Notes: a model not told the origin generated them from the sequence alone. A stretch of DNA of 20,710 nucleotides from JANLSO01 sp031362405 (GCA_031362405.1 JANLSO010000071.1:1-20710); one strand, 5' to 3'. Counted from the first letter of the stretch, positions 7,090 to 14,996 are shown. A program made the numbers and translations.

Positions 7090-8880
7090 TCAGGTGTTCG
7101 TCGCGGATGACGATCCGTGGCCGCGGCGACCCCGTCGGGGGCGCGCCCGACGCACCAGCTCGGCGTCTTCCAGCGCGTCGAGAAAGTCGCGCGGACCGTG
7201 AAAAGGGCGCATCAAAGCTGCCGGGGCGCCGATTCCGGTGACACCCGTTGCGCCGCTGCCCGCCGTGACGAGTAGCCCCAGACGTTGCGCGAGTCGCGCG
7301 GCCGACAGCTCGGCGAGGGTCGCCGACGGTCGCAACATCTCGTAGCAATCGAGCTGATTGGCGTGGTCGCGCAACACTTGTGCCGATGGAGCATCCGTCG
7401 TTGCAGGATGCGGCACGACGCTCACCCCGCCCTGGGCCTGGATGCGTCCGAGGGTTTCACCAAGGGTTTGGTCATCCGCGATCGAGGACGCGAGGAACAG
7501 CCCGATGATCACCCCCTCGCGGGTGTGGATCTCCTGGCCGACGACGACCGCAAGATCCGGCTGGCCCGCCCGGGCGATCTCCTCGGCGATCCAGATACCC
7601 GCCGGTGCGGCGACGACAGCGGCCCCGAGACCTGCGCCGCGACACGCGGCCGCGATGGCCTGAGGGTCGGCGTCTGCCGCCGGCCGTAGGCGAAGGTCGA
7701 CCGCGACACGCGCGGTGCGGGGATCGTCGGGCGCGTGGACGCGCTGCTCGGCGGCCGCGCGGTAGGCCGCCTCGAGCTCGGCGGCGACGACATCCCAACT
7801 GCGCGATCCGAATACGGCTCGGGCGCGGTTACCGCGCGCGCCGAGCGCCTCGTGGTCGTTGAGCAGCGATCGGGCGGCGGCGGCCCATGCGTTGAGCGAG
7901 AAGGGCGGAACGACGACGATGTCGCCGCCACGGGCCGCGGCGTCATCCGACTCGATGCCGCGCGGTGCGATCAACGCCGCGCCGGACGCCCGCGCGGCGG
8001 CAAGCAGGGGGGAGGCGACGTCGTCGGCGGTCGTGATGAGCACGCACCGGCCGCCGCGCAGCGCCTGCTCCCACGATGCCGGGCCCGCGTCGTCGATGAC
8101 CTCCACACGGCCGCGTAGGGCCTTTGGCACCAGTGCTCGTGTACGCCAACCGGCCTCGGCGGGGCCGAGCAGGGTGATCGGGCCCACGTCTTCATCGAGC
8201 GCTCGTGCCACCGCAAGGCCGAAGCGCGCGCCGGCGCGATCGCGCGATCGGGCGACAACCACAAGGCCGTCGGCCGGGCTCGTCGCGCCTGACGGGATGT
8301 CGGCCCCGGCGGCAATCGGCACGTAGTCGCCGGGCAGGACCTGCTCGAGGGCCCGTCGGACGATGTCGCTGGCCACGAATCGCACGTCGATCCGCCCGAG
8401 CGCCCGCTCGACCAACGGGCCGAGGAACGCCGCCGCCGAAAGCGCCTCGGTGCCGTGGAACGTCACGGCCGTTACGGCGTCGACGTGGCGAATCGCCGCC
8501 AGAGCCGGGCTCGGTGCCAGGGGTTCGTGCAGGTGGATGACATCGAAGCCACCACCCTCGAGCGCGTCTTCGAGGGTGCCGCGGGCGTCGAAGGGGCCGG
8601 GGGCACGGCGACGGGGCCCGGTGCGGATCGCCCGATCGATCACGACCACCCGTACCTCACCCGCCTGTGCGGCCAGGGCATCGGCGTTGCCGGCGAGCAG
8701 GTCGCGCACCAACCGGCGGCCCTCGATGATGGCGGCACGGGTAACGCCGGACGCCAGCACGGTGACCCGATGGCCACGCCGCGCCAGCGCCCGGGCTTCG
8801 CAGTCGACCCGCCAGGCGAGGTCGTCGCGTGGCGGCCACGGGCTCGGACACACCAGCGCGATCCGCAGGGCATTGCTCAC
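7090..8880 (-). CDS. PimA-like GT4 glycosyltransferase fused to a PHP-like domain, both with degenerate active sites
   Basis: 596-aa two-domain protein. Residues 6-380 look like a GT-B/GT4 glycosyltransferase closest to PimA, with IALVCPSPWPP, EARALARRGHRVTVLASG, FDVIHLHEPLAPSPAL, VTFHGTE and VASDIVRRALEQ. Residues 391-575 look like a PHP (polymerase and histidinol phosphatase) domain, with GQEIHTREGVIIGLFL, QGGVSVVPHP and GSGATGVTGIG. Key residues are missing in both. The GT4 E-x7-E motif (GESFGIVLVEA in PimA) reads ADDVASPLLAA at 286-296. The PHP HxH motif reads DLRLRP at 395-400, and GSDAH reads GSGAT; Glu450 and His491 remain. The position after the inositol-phosphate synthase suggests a role in inositol-lipid or phosphatidylinositol mannoside metabolism, possibly regulatory or lipid-binding. 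The start is the GTG at 8880, 7 nt after TAGGGT. Confidence 0.75.
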   Translation of the reverse strand: MSNALRIALVCPSPWPPRDDLAWRVDCEARALARRGHRVTVLASGVTRAAIIEGRRLVRDLLAGNADALAAQAGEVRVVVIDRAIRTGPRRRAPGPFDARGTLEDALEGGGFDVIHLHEPLAPSPALAAIRHVDAVTAVTFHGTEALSAAAFLGPLVERALGRIDVRFVASDIVRRALEQVLPGDYVPIAAGADIPSGATSPADGLVVVARSRDRAGARFGLAVARALDEDVGPITLLGPAEAGWRTRALVPKALRGRVEVIDDAGPASWEQALRGGRCVLITTADDVASPLLAAARASGAALIAPRGIESDDAAARGGDIVVVPPFSLNAWAAAARSLLNDHEALGARGNRARAVFGSRSWDVVAAELEAAYRAAAEQRVHAPDDPRTARVAVDLRLRPAADADPQAIAAACRGAGLGAAVVAAPAGIWIAEEIARAGQPDLAVVVGQEIHTREGVIIGLFLASSIADDQTLGETLGRIQAQGGVSVVPHPATTDAPSAQVLRDHANQLDCYEMLRPSATLAELSAARLAQRLGLLVTAGSGATGVTGIGAPAALMRPFHGPRDFLDALEDAELVRRARPRRGRRGHGSSSATNT

Positions 8881-8887
8881 CCGACGA

Positions 8888-8893
8888 ACCCTA
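8888..8893 (-). promoter_or_regulatory. -10-like hexamer TAGGGT for the GT4-PHP gene
   Basis: On the minus strand TAGGGT is followed after 7 nt by the GTG at 8880, with no clear Shine-Dalgarno. It would give the fusion gene its own leaderless transcript in addition to read-through from the inositol genes. It has the same shape as the TAGGNT hexamers at 10804, 12905 and 20222. Confidence 0.4.
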
Positions 8894-8942
8894 CGACCCC
8901 GTGGAGCGCGCCGCCGTCGCGCCGCTCCACAGGGTCGGTGAC

Positions 8943-10064
8943 TCAGGCGACCGTCTCGGCCTCGGGCGTGACTTCGGGATAGACCGCGGCGTTGTCGCCA
9001 CCGATAAAGCCTTCGGTGAGCTCACGGGCCATGTCGTCGGGATGCTGGATCGGCGGGCTCTTCATGAAGTACGAGCTCGGACCCTCCAGCGTGCCTGAGA
9101 CTCCCCGGTCGATCGCCAGCTTGGCGCAGCGAACGGCGTCGATGACGATTCCGGCCGAGTTCGGTGAGTCCCACACCTCGAGCTTCAGCTCGATGTTGAT
9201 CGGCACATCGCCAAAGCCCTGCCCCTCCAGACGGATGTGCGCCCACTTGCGGTCGGTCAGCCACGGCACGTAGTCGCTCGGCCCGATGTGGACGTCCTTC
9301 GGGTCGATCTGCTCGGCGAGGATCGACGTGACCGCATTCGTCTTGGAGATCTTCTTCGAGGCCAGCCGTTCCCGCTCGAGCATGTTCAAGAAGTCGGTGT
9401 TGCCACCGAAATTCAACTGGCTGGTGTGCTTCATCCGAACTCCACGCTCACCCATGAGGCGGGCGAGCTGGCGGTGGACGATCGTCGCGCCGACCTGGCT
9501 CTTGATGTCGTCGCCCACGATCGGCAGACCCTTCTCGCGAAAGCGGCCCTGCCAGTAGGGCTCGCGCCCGATGAACACGGGCACGCAGTTCACGAAGCCG
9601 CAGCCGGCGGCGAGGATCTGCTCGACGTACCACTTGGTGGCCTGCTCGGAACCGACCGGCAGGTAGCTGACGACCACGTGCGTGTTCGTGTCGCGCAGGA
9701 TGCCGACGATGTCGGCGGTCGGTCCCGGTGCCTTGATGACGACGTCTTCGAGGTACTTGCCGATGCCGTCGTGGGTCATGCCCCGTGCGACGGTCACACC
9801 CGTCGTTGGGACGTCACTGAACTTCAGCGTGTTGTTGGGCTCGGCAAAGATCGCGACCGACAGATCTTGGCCCACCTTGCGCGCGTCGATGTCGAACGCG
9901 GCGGTGAAGTTGATGTCGCTGACGTGGTAGCCGCCGAGGGTGGCGTGCATCAGGCCTGGGACGAACGCGTCGGGCGCGGCATTGCGGTAGAACTCGACGC
10001 CCTGCACGAGCGACGAGGCGCAGTTGCCCACGCCGATGATGGCAACGTTGACGGGTTCGCTCAC
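8943..10064 (-). CDS. ino1: inositol-3-phosphate synthase (short, actinobacterial/archaeal type)
   Basis: 373-aa NAD-dependent enzyme converting glucose-6-phosphate to 1L-myo-inositol-1(3)-phosphate in the cytoplasm, the first step of inositol-lipid synthesis. The N-terminal Rossmann motif NVAIIGVGNCASSLVQG is typical, as are FVNCVPVFIG, PIVGDDIKSQVGATI (with its active-site lysine), NFGGNTDFLNM and LKLEVWDSPNSAGIVIDA. At 373 aa it matches the short prokaryotic form rather than the roughly 500-aa eukaryotic one. The GTG start at 10064 overlaps the stop of the upstream phosphotransferase gene (GTGA, 4 bp), indicating translational coupling. The pairing argues that inositol phosphate goes straight into phosphatidylinositol-phosphate. 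Confidence 0.95.
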   Translation of the reverse strand: MSEPVNVAIIGVGNCASSLVQGVEFYRNAAPDAFVPGLMHATLGGYHVSDINFTAAFDIDARKVGQDLSVAIFAEPNNTLKFSDVPTTGVTVARGMTHDGIGKYLEDVVIKAPGPTADIVGILRDTNTHVVVSYLPVGSEQATKWYVEQILAAGCGFVNCVPVFIGREPYWQGRFREKGLPIVGDDIKSQVGATIVHRQLARLMGERGVRMKHTSQLNFGGNTDFLNMLERERLASKKISKTNAVTSILAEQIDPKDVHIGPSDYVPWLTDRKWAHIRLEGQGFGDVPINIELKLEVWDSPNSAGIVIDAVRCAKLAIDRGVSGTLEGPSSYFMKSPPIQHPDDMARELTEGFIGGDNAAVYPEVTPEAETVA

Positions 10065-10696
10065 GGTGCGTGACTCTCCTGATCGGTGGTGGTGGGTGGC
10101 TCCCCCGAGGGGGTGCGCGTGCCCGCATGCGCGAGGGCGTTACGGACGTGGATGACGCGCTGAACTGCGGTCATCAGGCTCAGCGCGGCGAGCACGAAGA
10201 TGCTGACTTCGAGCACTGAGCCGAGTGGGGCCATGAAGATGCCGGCTCCGGTGAGGACCAGCCGCTCGGGGCGCCCCATGAGGCCCCCCTTGTTGCTGTC
10301 GATGCCGAGCCCCTCAGAGCGGGCTCGTGAGTACGAGACGAGAAACGATGCGGTGAGAGCGACGAAGCAGGCCCCGAGGGCCCAGTGGCTGCCGTCTTGG
10401 CCGAGGGTGATACCCAGCGCACCGAGGATGACGCCCTCGGCCGCCCGGTCGAGGGTCGAGTCGAGGAAGGCGCCGAATGTGGAGGTCGTGCCCTGATAGC
10501 GAGCAAGCGTTCCATCGAGTGAATCGGCGAGGCTGAACGTGACGTAGACGAGGCCCGCGGCGAACCACTGACGCTCGAGGATCAACAGCCCGGAGGCGAT
10601 GACGCCCAGGAACCCGATCGCGGTCAGCACGTTCGGTGTGACGCGGGTAAACGCGACCACGGCCTGAAGCGCGCGGAGTGCGCCGTTGGCCCTCAT
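10061..10696 (-). CDS. CDP-alcohol phosphatidyltransferase, probable phosphatidylinositol-phosphate synthase
   Basis: 211-aa integral membrane enzyme of the CDP-alcohol phosphotransferase family, with about five to six hydrophobic segments. The full catalytic signature is present: Asp58-x2-Asp61-Gly-x2-Ala-Arg66-x8-Gly75-x3-Asp79-x3-Asp83 (DSLDGTLAR, then GAFLDSTLD). In actinobacteria the member next to Ino1 joins inositol-3-phosphate to CDP-diacylglycerol, and the 4-bp overlap with ino1 strongly favours that substrate here. The N-terminal stretch FTRVTPNVLTAIGF is typical of the family. The start is the ATG at 10696, without a good Shine-Dalgarno. The gene heads the minus-strand inositol cluster and is divergent from the FAH-family gene, with 121 nt between them. 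Confidence 0.88.
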   Translation of the reverse strand: MRANGALRALQAVVAFTRVTPNVLTAIGFLGVIASGLLILERQWFAAGLVYVTFSLADSLDGTLARYQGTTSTFGAFLDSTLDRAAEGVILGALGITLGQDGSHWALGACFVALTASFLVSYSRARSEGLGIDSNKGGLMGRPERLVLTGAGIFMAPLGSVLEVSIFVLAALSLMTAVQRVIHVRNALAHAGTRTPSGEPPTTTDQESHAP

Positions 10697-10794
10697 GTGA
10701 GGAGTCGCCCCGACCTCGACCTCGTGGAGTCCTGTGGATATGGGTGGTGCGCCCTTGCGACGACGACGATCACGCGTGGCCGGGCGGGCCAGGC

Positions 10795-10809
10795 CCTAGT
10801 GGCTAGGAT
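10795..10809 (+). promoter_or_regulatory. -10 TAGGAT with overlapping inverted repeat, FAH-family gene
   Basis: TAGGAT (10804-10809) lies 8 nt before the ATG at 10818 and there is no Shine-Dalgarno, so a leaderless mRNA is inferred. An inverted repeat CCTAG-TGG-CTAGG (10795-10807) overlaps the hexamer, which is where a repressor could block RNA polymerase. Confidence 0.45.
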
Positions 10810-10817
10810 AACCCGGC

Positions 10818-11618
10818 ATGCGCCTTTGCACGTTCAACGATGCCGGTGTCTCCCGGCTCGGCCGAGTCGATGACGTCATGGTGACGCCCCTCGATGCGCC
10901 GGATCTACTTGCGATTGCTCTCGGCGCTGACGCCGTGGAGCTCGGCTCCCCGGTGCCGCTCAGCTCGGTGACCCTACTCGCTCCGCTGCGTCCGGGAAAG
11001 ATCCTGGGCGTCGGCAAGAACTACGCAGACCACGCCCAGGAGCTCGGGGAGACGGTCCCGGAGATACCGATCGTCTTCACCAAGCTGACCACCTCGATCA
11101 CCGGCCCGGCGGGCCCGGTGGTGCTTCCGGGCTACACCTCGCAGCTCGACTACGAGGGCGAGCTCGCGGTGGTGATCGGCCGCACCGCACGTTTGGTTTC
11201 GGTCTCCGAAGCTCTCGCCCATGTCGCCGGCTACACCGCCATCGATGACATCTCGGCTCGTGACTGTCAGGCGGCAGAGCCCCAGTGGACGCGCGCCAAG
11301 GGCGGCGACACCTTCGCGCCGTTGGGGCCGTGGCTCGTCACCCCCGACGAGGTCGGCGATCCACAGGACCTGAGGATTCGCACCTGGGTCAACGGCGAAC
11401 TTCGTCAAGACGGCCACACCGGGCAGATGATGCGCTCGGTCGCCGAGCTGATTTCGTGGTGCTCACACAGCTTCACCCTCGAACCGGGCGACCTGATCGC
11501 CACCGGCACCCCTGCCGGCGTTGGCCACGGGATGAGACCGCCCAGGTACCTGACGCCGGGAGACGTGGTGCGCATCGAGGTCGAGCGCATCGGGACGATG
11601 GAGCATCCGATCCAATGA
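10818..11618 (+). CDS. fumarylacetoacetate hydrolase (FAH) family protein
   Basis: 266-aa FAH-fold enzyme. Known members cleave or isomerise 2-oxo acids in aromatic degradation or decarboxylate oxaloacetate. The divalent-metal site is visible: DYEGELAVVIG with Glu113 and Glu115, and Asp144 in IDDISARDCQ. Other family motifs are ILGVGKNYADHAQE, GPWLVTPDEVGD and LIATGTPAGVGHG. The exact substrate cannot be told; oxaloacetate/acylpyruvate or hydroxyhepta-dienedioate types are all plausible. It is the first gene of a three-gene unit. Its stop overlaps the next start (ATGA), so the unknown protein downstream is made in step with it. Full length for the short bacterial subgroup. Confidence 0.9.
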   Translation: MRLCTFNDAGVSRLGRVDDVMVTPLDAPDLLAIALGADAVELGSPVPLSSVTLLAPLRPGKILGVGKNYADHAQELGETVPEIPIVFTKLTTSITGPAGPVVLPGYTSQLDYEGELAVVIGRTARLVSVSEALAHVAGYTAIDDISARDCQAAEPQWTRAKGGDTFAPLGPWLVTPDEVGDPQDLRIRTWVNGELRQDGHTGQMMRSVAELISWCSHSFTLEPGDLIATGTPAGVGHGMRPPRYLTPGDVVRIEVERIGTMEHPIQ

Positions 11619-12409
11619 GCGTCGATTCCCCTGATGACGCGCTTGCCCGAGTGTTGACGCGCACGGGCCTGTCGTATCCGCGCGGAGTTCTGGGCGAGCA
11701 GACCGCCACCCTGGCGGCAGCCCTCGACGACGGCGTCGGTGGGGCCGAGTTCGACTCGCAGGCCGCCGCTGCTGCGGCCGAGCTGTGGTCGGAGCTTCAG
11801 CCGGCAATGGCGGCATCACTACGCCAGCACCTCGAGGGAGCCATCGGCCCCGACGCCGCCGATCTGCGTGCCATCCTCATCTGGGCCGACGACGGCGATT
11901 CCGACAACCCTCTTTCGCGAGCCCTGGCGGTCCGCGCCGCGCATGAACTCGCGGCCGCGGTGCGCCGGGCCCGCACCGCGGTCGCGGCCGCCGAGCCCGC
12001 GATCGCTGCGGGCGGCCCCGAGGGTGCCATCGCCGTTGCACGGGCAGCGGGACTCGCCGTTGTCGAACTGCTCGACCTCGACCCAGAGGACTTCGCCCCC
12101 GAGATCGCCACCTACGTCGACGGGGGCGAGAGCGCCGACGCTCTTGATGAATTGGCCCGCGTGACCGGCGATGAGGAGATCCGCACCTGGGCCCACGACG
12201 CCCTGGACGGGATCAGCGCCGTCGGCCCCGGCGAGGCGCGTGCGGCGATGCGCCTGCTGGTCGAAGCGGAACGCGAAGACGATCCGGCGAAAGATCCAGT
12301 GTGGGTGCCCGCCATCCTCGCCCTGGTTGAACAGGGCTTCGAACGGGCACTTGTCGCATCAGCAGTCGAGGCCGCGGCTGAGCCACCCAACGGGAAGGAA
12401 CTCTCGTGA
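11615..12409 (+). CDS. alanine-rich helical protein of unknown function
   Basis: I do not recognise this 264-aa protein. It is very rich in Ala, Glu and Asp, almost devoid of Cys and aromatic residues, and looks predominantly alpha-helical, with repeated amphipathic stretches such as ALAVRAAHELAAAVRRARTA. There is no signal peptide or membrane segment. The ATG at 11615 overlaps the FAH-family stop by 4 bp and the gene's own stop overlaps the next start by 4 bp (GTGA), so it is translationally coupled on both sides. A longer in-frame reading from 11285 runs inside the FAH gene and is a shadow. Its conserved position between two enzymes would be the main clue to function. Confidence 0.75.
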   Translation: MSVDSPDDALARVLTRTGLSYPRGVLGEQTATLAAALDDGVGGAEFDSQAAAAAAELWSELQPAMAASLRQHLEGAIGPDAADLRAILIWADDGDSDNPLSRALAVRAAHELAAAVRRARTAVAAAEPAIAAGGPEGAIAVARAAGLAVVELLDLDPEDFAPEIATYVDGGESADALDELARVTGDEEIRTWAHDALDGISAVGPGEARAAMRLLVEAEREDDPAKDPVWVPAILALVEQGFERALVASAVEAAAEPPNGKELS

Positions 12410-12825
12410 GTTTTGACTTCAACGCCATGAACAAGGGCGTCATCGAACACTTCCGTGCCAATGGCGGCGACCCGGGGCCACCGTTCGTCGGGATGCCCGT
12501 GCTGATTCTCACCACCAAAGGCGCCAAGACCGGCGCGACCCGCGAAAACCCGCTCGTCTACCTCGCGAGAGACGACGCGCCAGCGATCTTCGCCTCCAAA
12601 GCAGGCGCGCCGTCGAACCCCGATTGGTTCTACAACCTCAAAGCAAACCCCGAGGTTACGGTCGAGCAGGGCACTGAGACCTACACCGCTCACGCCCGCA
12701 TCGTCGAGGGTGAGGAACGCGACCGCCTCTACGCCGAGCAGGTCGCTGCGGCGCCCCAGTTCGGCGAGTATGCGGCCGGCACGACCCGCGTCATCCCCGT
12801 GATCGTGCTCGAGCGATTGCGCTGA
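12406..12825 (+). CDS. nitroreductase-family deazaflavin (F420)-dependent oxidoreductase, DDN-like
   Basis: 139-aa single-domain split-beta-barrel protein of the DDN/F420-binding family. The signature runs through PVLILTTKGAKTGATRENPL, APAIFASKAGAPSNPDWFYN and LKANPEVTVEQG. Members bind coenzyme F420H2 and reduce quinones or nitro compounds, often at the membrane. Its presence implies the host makes F420, a cofactor common in actinobacteria. The GTG start at 12406 overlaps the previous stop and gives the normal short N-terminus. It is the last gene of the FAH unit; the following 90 nt contain no clear terminator. Confidence 0.9.
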   Translation: MSFDFNAMNKGVIEHFRANGGDPGPPFVGMPVLILTTKGAKTGATRENPLVYLARDDAPAIFASKAGAPSNPDWFYNLKANPEVTVEQGTETYTAHARIVEGEERDRLYAEQVAAAPQFGEYAAGTTRVIPVIVLERLR

Positions 12826-12904
12826 TCACCACGGACATCCGCAGCTGCGTCCTCGCGCTCGCCGGTCTCATCGGGTGAGTCGGATTCACGCCGCTGCGCC
12901 GGGG

Positions 12905-12910
12905 TAGGCT
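12905..12910 (+). promoter_or_regulatory. -10 hexamer TAGGCT for the GCS2-type gene
   Basis: TAGGCT is followed after 8 nt by the ATG at 12919, with no Shine-Dalgarno. The arrangement is the same as at the FAH-family gene, and a leaderless transcript starting at the ATG is inferred. Confidence 0.45.
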
Positions 12911-12918
12911 TACCCGTG

Positions 12919-14028
12919 ATGGAGCACGCGTTCTCTTCCACCGCCCACGGTCGGTACTCCATCGGCATCGAAGAGGAGCTGATGATCGTCGACGGCGAAA
13001 GCTTCGATCTGGTCAGCGCGATCGAGAAGTTGCTCGCCTCCGCTCCCCACGATGGCATCAAGCCGGAACTGATGGAGTCTGTCCTCGAGATCGCCACGCC
13101 GCCGTGTCGTGATGTTCCCGAGGCCACGGCCGCGCTCACCGGACTACGAAGCGAGGTGCGTGATCTCGCGAGCGCGAACGGGGTGGCGATCGGTTCGGCC
13201 GGAACCCATCCGTTCGCGATGTGGGAAGACCAGCGCATCGTGCAGCGGCCGCGCTATCGCGACCTGATCAATGCGCTGCGTTTCGTCGCCCGCCAAGAGC
13301 TCATCTTCGGCCTGCACGTGCACGTCGGCATCGATGACCCGGACAAGGCCATCCATGTCGCCAACGGAATGCGGGTTCACGTCCCGATCCTGCAGGCGCT
13401 CAGCGCGAACTCGCCTTTTTGGCGCGGCGACACCACGGGGATGATGAGCACACGGACACCGATCTTCCGGTCCTTTCCGCGTGTGGGCGTACCCCCGGCC
13501 TTCCGCGACTGGGCGCACTACGAGGCAGAGATCGACTTCATGGTCGCATCGGGTGTCATCGAGGACTACACCTACCTCTGGTACGACGTGCGGCCGCATC
13601 CTTGCTTCGGCACGGTGGAGATCCGCGTATGCGACGCCCAGACGCGTATCGAGCACACCATCGGTCTGACCGCGTTGATCCAGGCGATGGTCAAGGAGCT
13701 CGCCGAACACTACGAGGCGGGATCACCGCTCACCGACTATCCGTGGCAGATGCTCGACGAAAACAAGTGGTTGGCGGCGCGCCACGGCATGGATGGCGAG
13801 CTCGTCGACCTGCCGACCACGGACCGCATCACCGCGAAGGCGCTCGTCACGCGGCTGCTCGAGCGACTGCGTCCTCATGCCGAAGACCTCGGCGCCGGCG
13901 ACGCACTCGACGGCGTGCAGGACATTCTCGACCGTGGCACCGGGGCGCACCGCCAGATCGTTGTCTATGAGGCCAACCGCGACCTGCGCGAGGTCATGCG
14001 CGAGATCGTCGAGGCAACTGCTCCGTGA
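12919..14028 (+). CDS. carboxylate-amine ligase / glutamate-cysteine ligase, GCS2 (YbdK) family
   Basis: 369-aa ATP-grasp-like ligase of the GCS2 family, which joins glutamate to an amine such as cysteine. Visible features are SIGIEEELMIVD at the N-terminus, the ELMESVLEIAT segment, LIFGLHVHVGIDD, AHYEAEIDFMVASG, LWYDVRPHPCFGTVEIRVCD and NKWLAARHG near the C-terminus. These cover the conserved substrate and metal-binding core, and the length is normal. Actinobacterial members are often annotated as glutamate-cysteine ligase; the amine acceptor here is not decided by sequence. A GTG immediately before (12916) is also open, but the -10 spacing favours the ATG at 12919. The gene stands alone and is convergent with metF. 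Confidence 0.88.
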   Translation: MEHAFSSTAHGRYSIGIEEELMIVDGESFDLVSAIEKLLASAPHDGIKPELMESVLEIATPPCRDVPEATAALTGLRSEVRDLASANGVAIGSAGTHPFAMWEDQRIVQRPRYRDLINALRFVARQELIFGLHVHVGIDDPDKAIHVANGMRVHVPILQALSANSPFWRGDTTGMMSTRTPIFRSFPRVGVPPAFRDWAHYEAEIDFMVASGVIEDYTYLWYDVRPHPCFGTVEIRVCDAQTRIEHTIGLTALIQAMVKELAEHYEAGSPLTDYPWQMLDENKWLAARHGMDGELVDLPTTDRITAKALVTRLLERLRPHAEDLGAGDALDGVQDILDRGTGAHRQIVVYEANRDLREVMREIVEATAP

Positions 14029-14031
14029 GTG

Positions 14032-14073
14032 CCGCCGTTCCCGACGCGGCGGTCGCCTGAGACCCTTCTTTCT
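14032..14073 (+). terminator. putative terminator after the GCS2-type gene
   Basis: Four bases past the GCS2 stop, CCGCCG (14032-14037) pairs with CGGCGG (14047-14052) across a 9-nt loop. A pyrimidine, T-rich stretch (14062-14074) follows about 10 nt later. The separation between stem and T-run is larger than in a textbook intrinsic terminator. Confidence 0.4.
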
Positions 14074-14984
14074 TACCGTGTCGGAAGTGAGATCCCGGCG
14101 CGCTCGAGGATCTCCGGGACCGATTCCTCCCAGGCGACGGCCATGACGTGGCAGCCGGCGATGCCGTCGATGCCGCGCAGGTGCTCGATCACTTCGACGC
14201 AGATCTTCTTGCCCTCTTCGCCTTCGTCTGACGCTGCCTCCATGCGGGCGATCAACTCCTCAGGAACTTCAACTCCCCAGACTTTGTCGCGCATGTGGAT
14301 CGCCATCCGCAGGTGCTTGAAGGGCCCCACCCCGATCAGGATCTTCGGGATCGTGGGGAGGTCGGCCGCGCGGAGGCGCTCCATGAACGCCTCGAGGCGA
14401 TCGGGCATGTAGCAAAGCTGCGTCTGGAAGAAGTCGGCGCCCGCCTCCATCTTCGCCCGCATCTTGGAGATCTCGACGTCGACGTCGGCGGCCATCGGGT
14501 TCGCGGTCGCGCCGATGAACAGATCGGGCGGCGTACCCTTCATCTCTTCTGCGTCGGCGTTGGCGAAGTGCCCGCCACGAAGGCTTGCCTGCAGGCGCAG
14601 CAGGCCGATCGTGTCGATGTCGTTGACCACGGCGGCGTCGGGGTGGTTGCCGATGTGGATCGGATCGCCGCTCATCGCCAGGGTGTTGTGCAGGCCAAGG
14701 GCCGAGGCCCCGAGCAGATCGGAGGTCAGCGCCAGCCGGTTGCGGTCGCGCACCGTCAGCTGCATCACCGGCTCGGCCCCGGCATCGAGCGCGATCCGCC
14801 CGGCGGCCAGCGGGGCCATCCGCGACTGGGCGGTCTGGTTGTCGGTGATGTTCACCGCATCACAGACCGGCCCGACGAGGCGAGCTTTGGCGACGAAGTC
14901 GTCGACTCCGGAGTGCTTGGGGGGGCCCAGTTCGCTTGTGACGGCGAAGCGACCCTCGGCGAGGGTGGTGCGCAGGCGGCTCAT
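14073..14984 (-). CDS. metF: methylenetetrahydrofolate reductase
   Basis: 303-aa flavoprotein with a TIM-barrel MetF domain that reduces 5,10-methylene-THF to 5-methyl-THF for methionine synthesis. Motifs are VTSELGPPKHSG with the catalytic-acid glutamate, CDAVNITDNQTAQSRM, HNTLAMSGDP, IGATANPM, and DFFQTQLCYMPD, the FFQTQ substrate-binding signature. There is no C-terminal regulatory domain, as expected in bacteria. The ATG at 14984 begins at the normal N-terminus. TATCGT lies 6 nt upstream without a Shine-Dalgarno, suggesting a leaderless mRNA. A longer in-frame reading to 15047 adds only Arg-rich, non-homologous residues. It is divergent from the acyl-CoA ligase operon. Confidence 0.92.
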   Translation of the reverse strand: MSRLRTTLAEGRFAVTSELGPPKHSGVDDFVAKARLVGPVCDAVNITDNQTAQSRMAPLAAGRIALDAGAEPVMQLTVRDRNRLALTSDLLGASALGLHNTLAMSGDPIHIGNHPDAAVVNDIDTIGLLRLQASLRGGHFANADAEEMKGTPPDLFIGATANPMAADVDVEISKMRAKMEAGADFFQTQLCYMPDRLEAFMERLRAADLPTIPKILIGVGPFKHLRMAIHMRDKVWGVEVPEELIARMEAASDEGEEGKKICVEVIEHLRGIDGIAGCHVMAVAWEESVPEILERAGISLPTR

Positions 14985-14990
14985 GCGCCG

Positions 14991-14996
14991 ACGATA
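14991..14996 (-). promoter_or_regulatory. -10-like hexamer TATCGT for metF
   Basis: On the minus strand TATCGT ends 6 nt before the metF ATG at 14984, with no ribosome site between. This fits a leaderless promoter of the TANNNT type. Confidence 0.35.
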
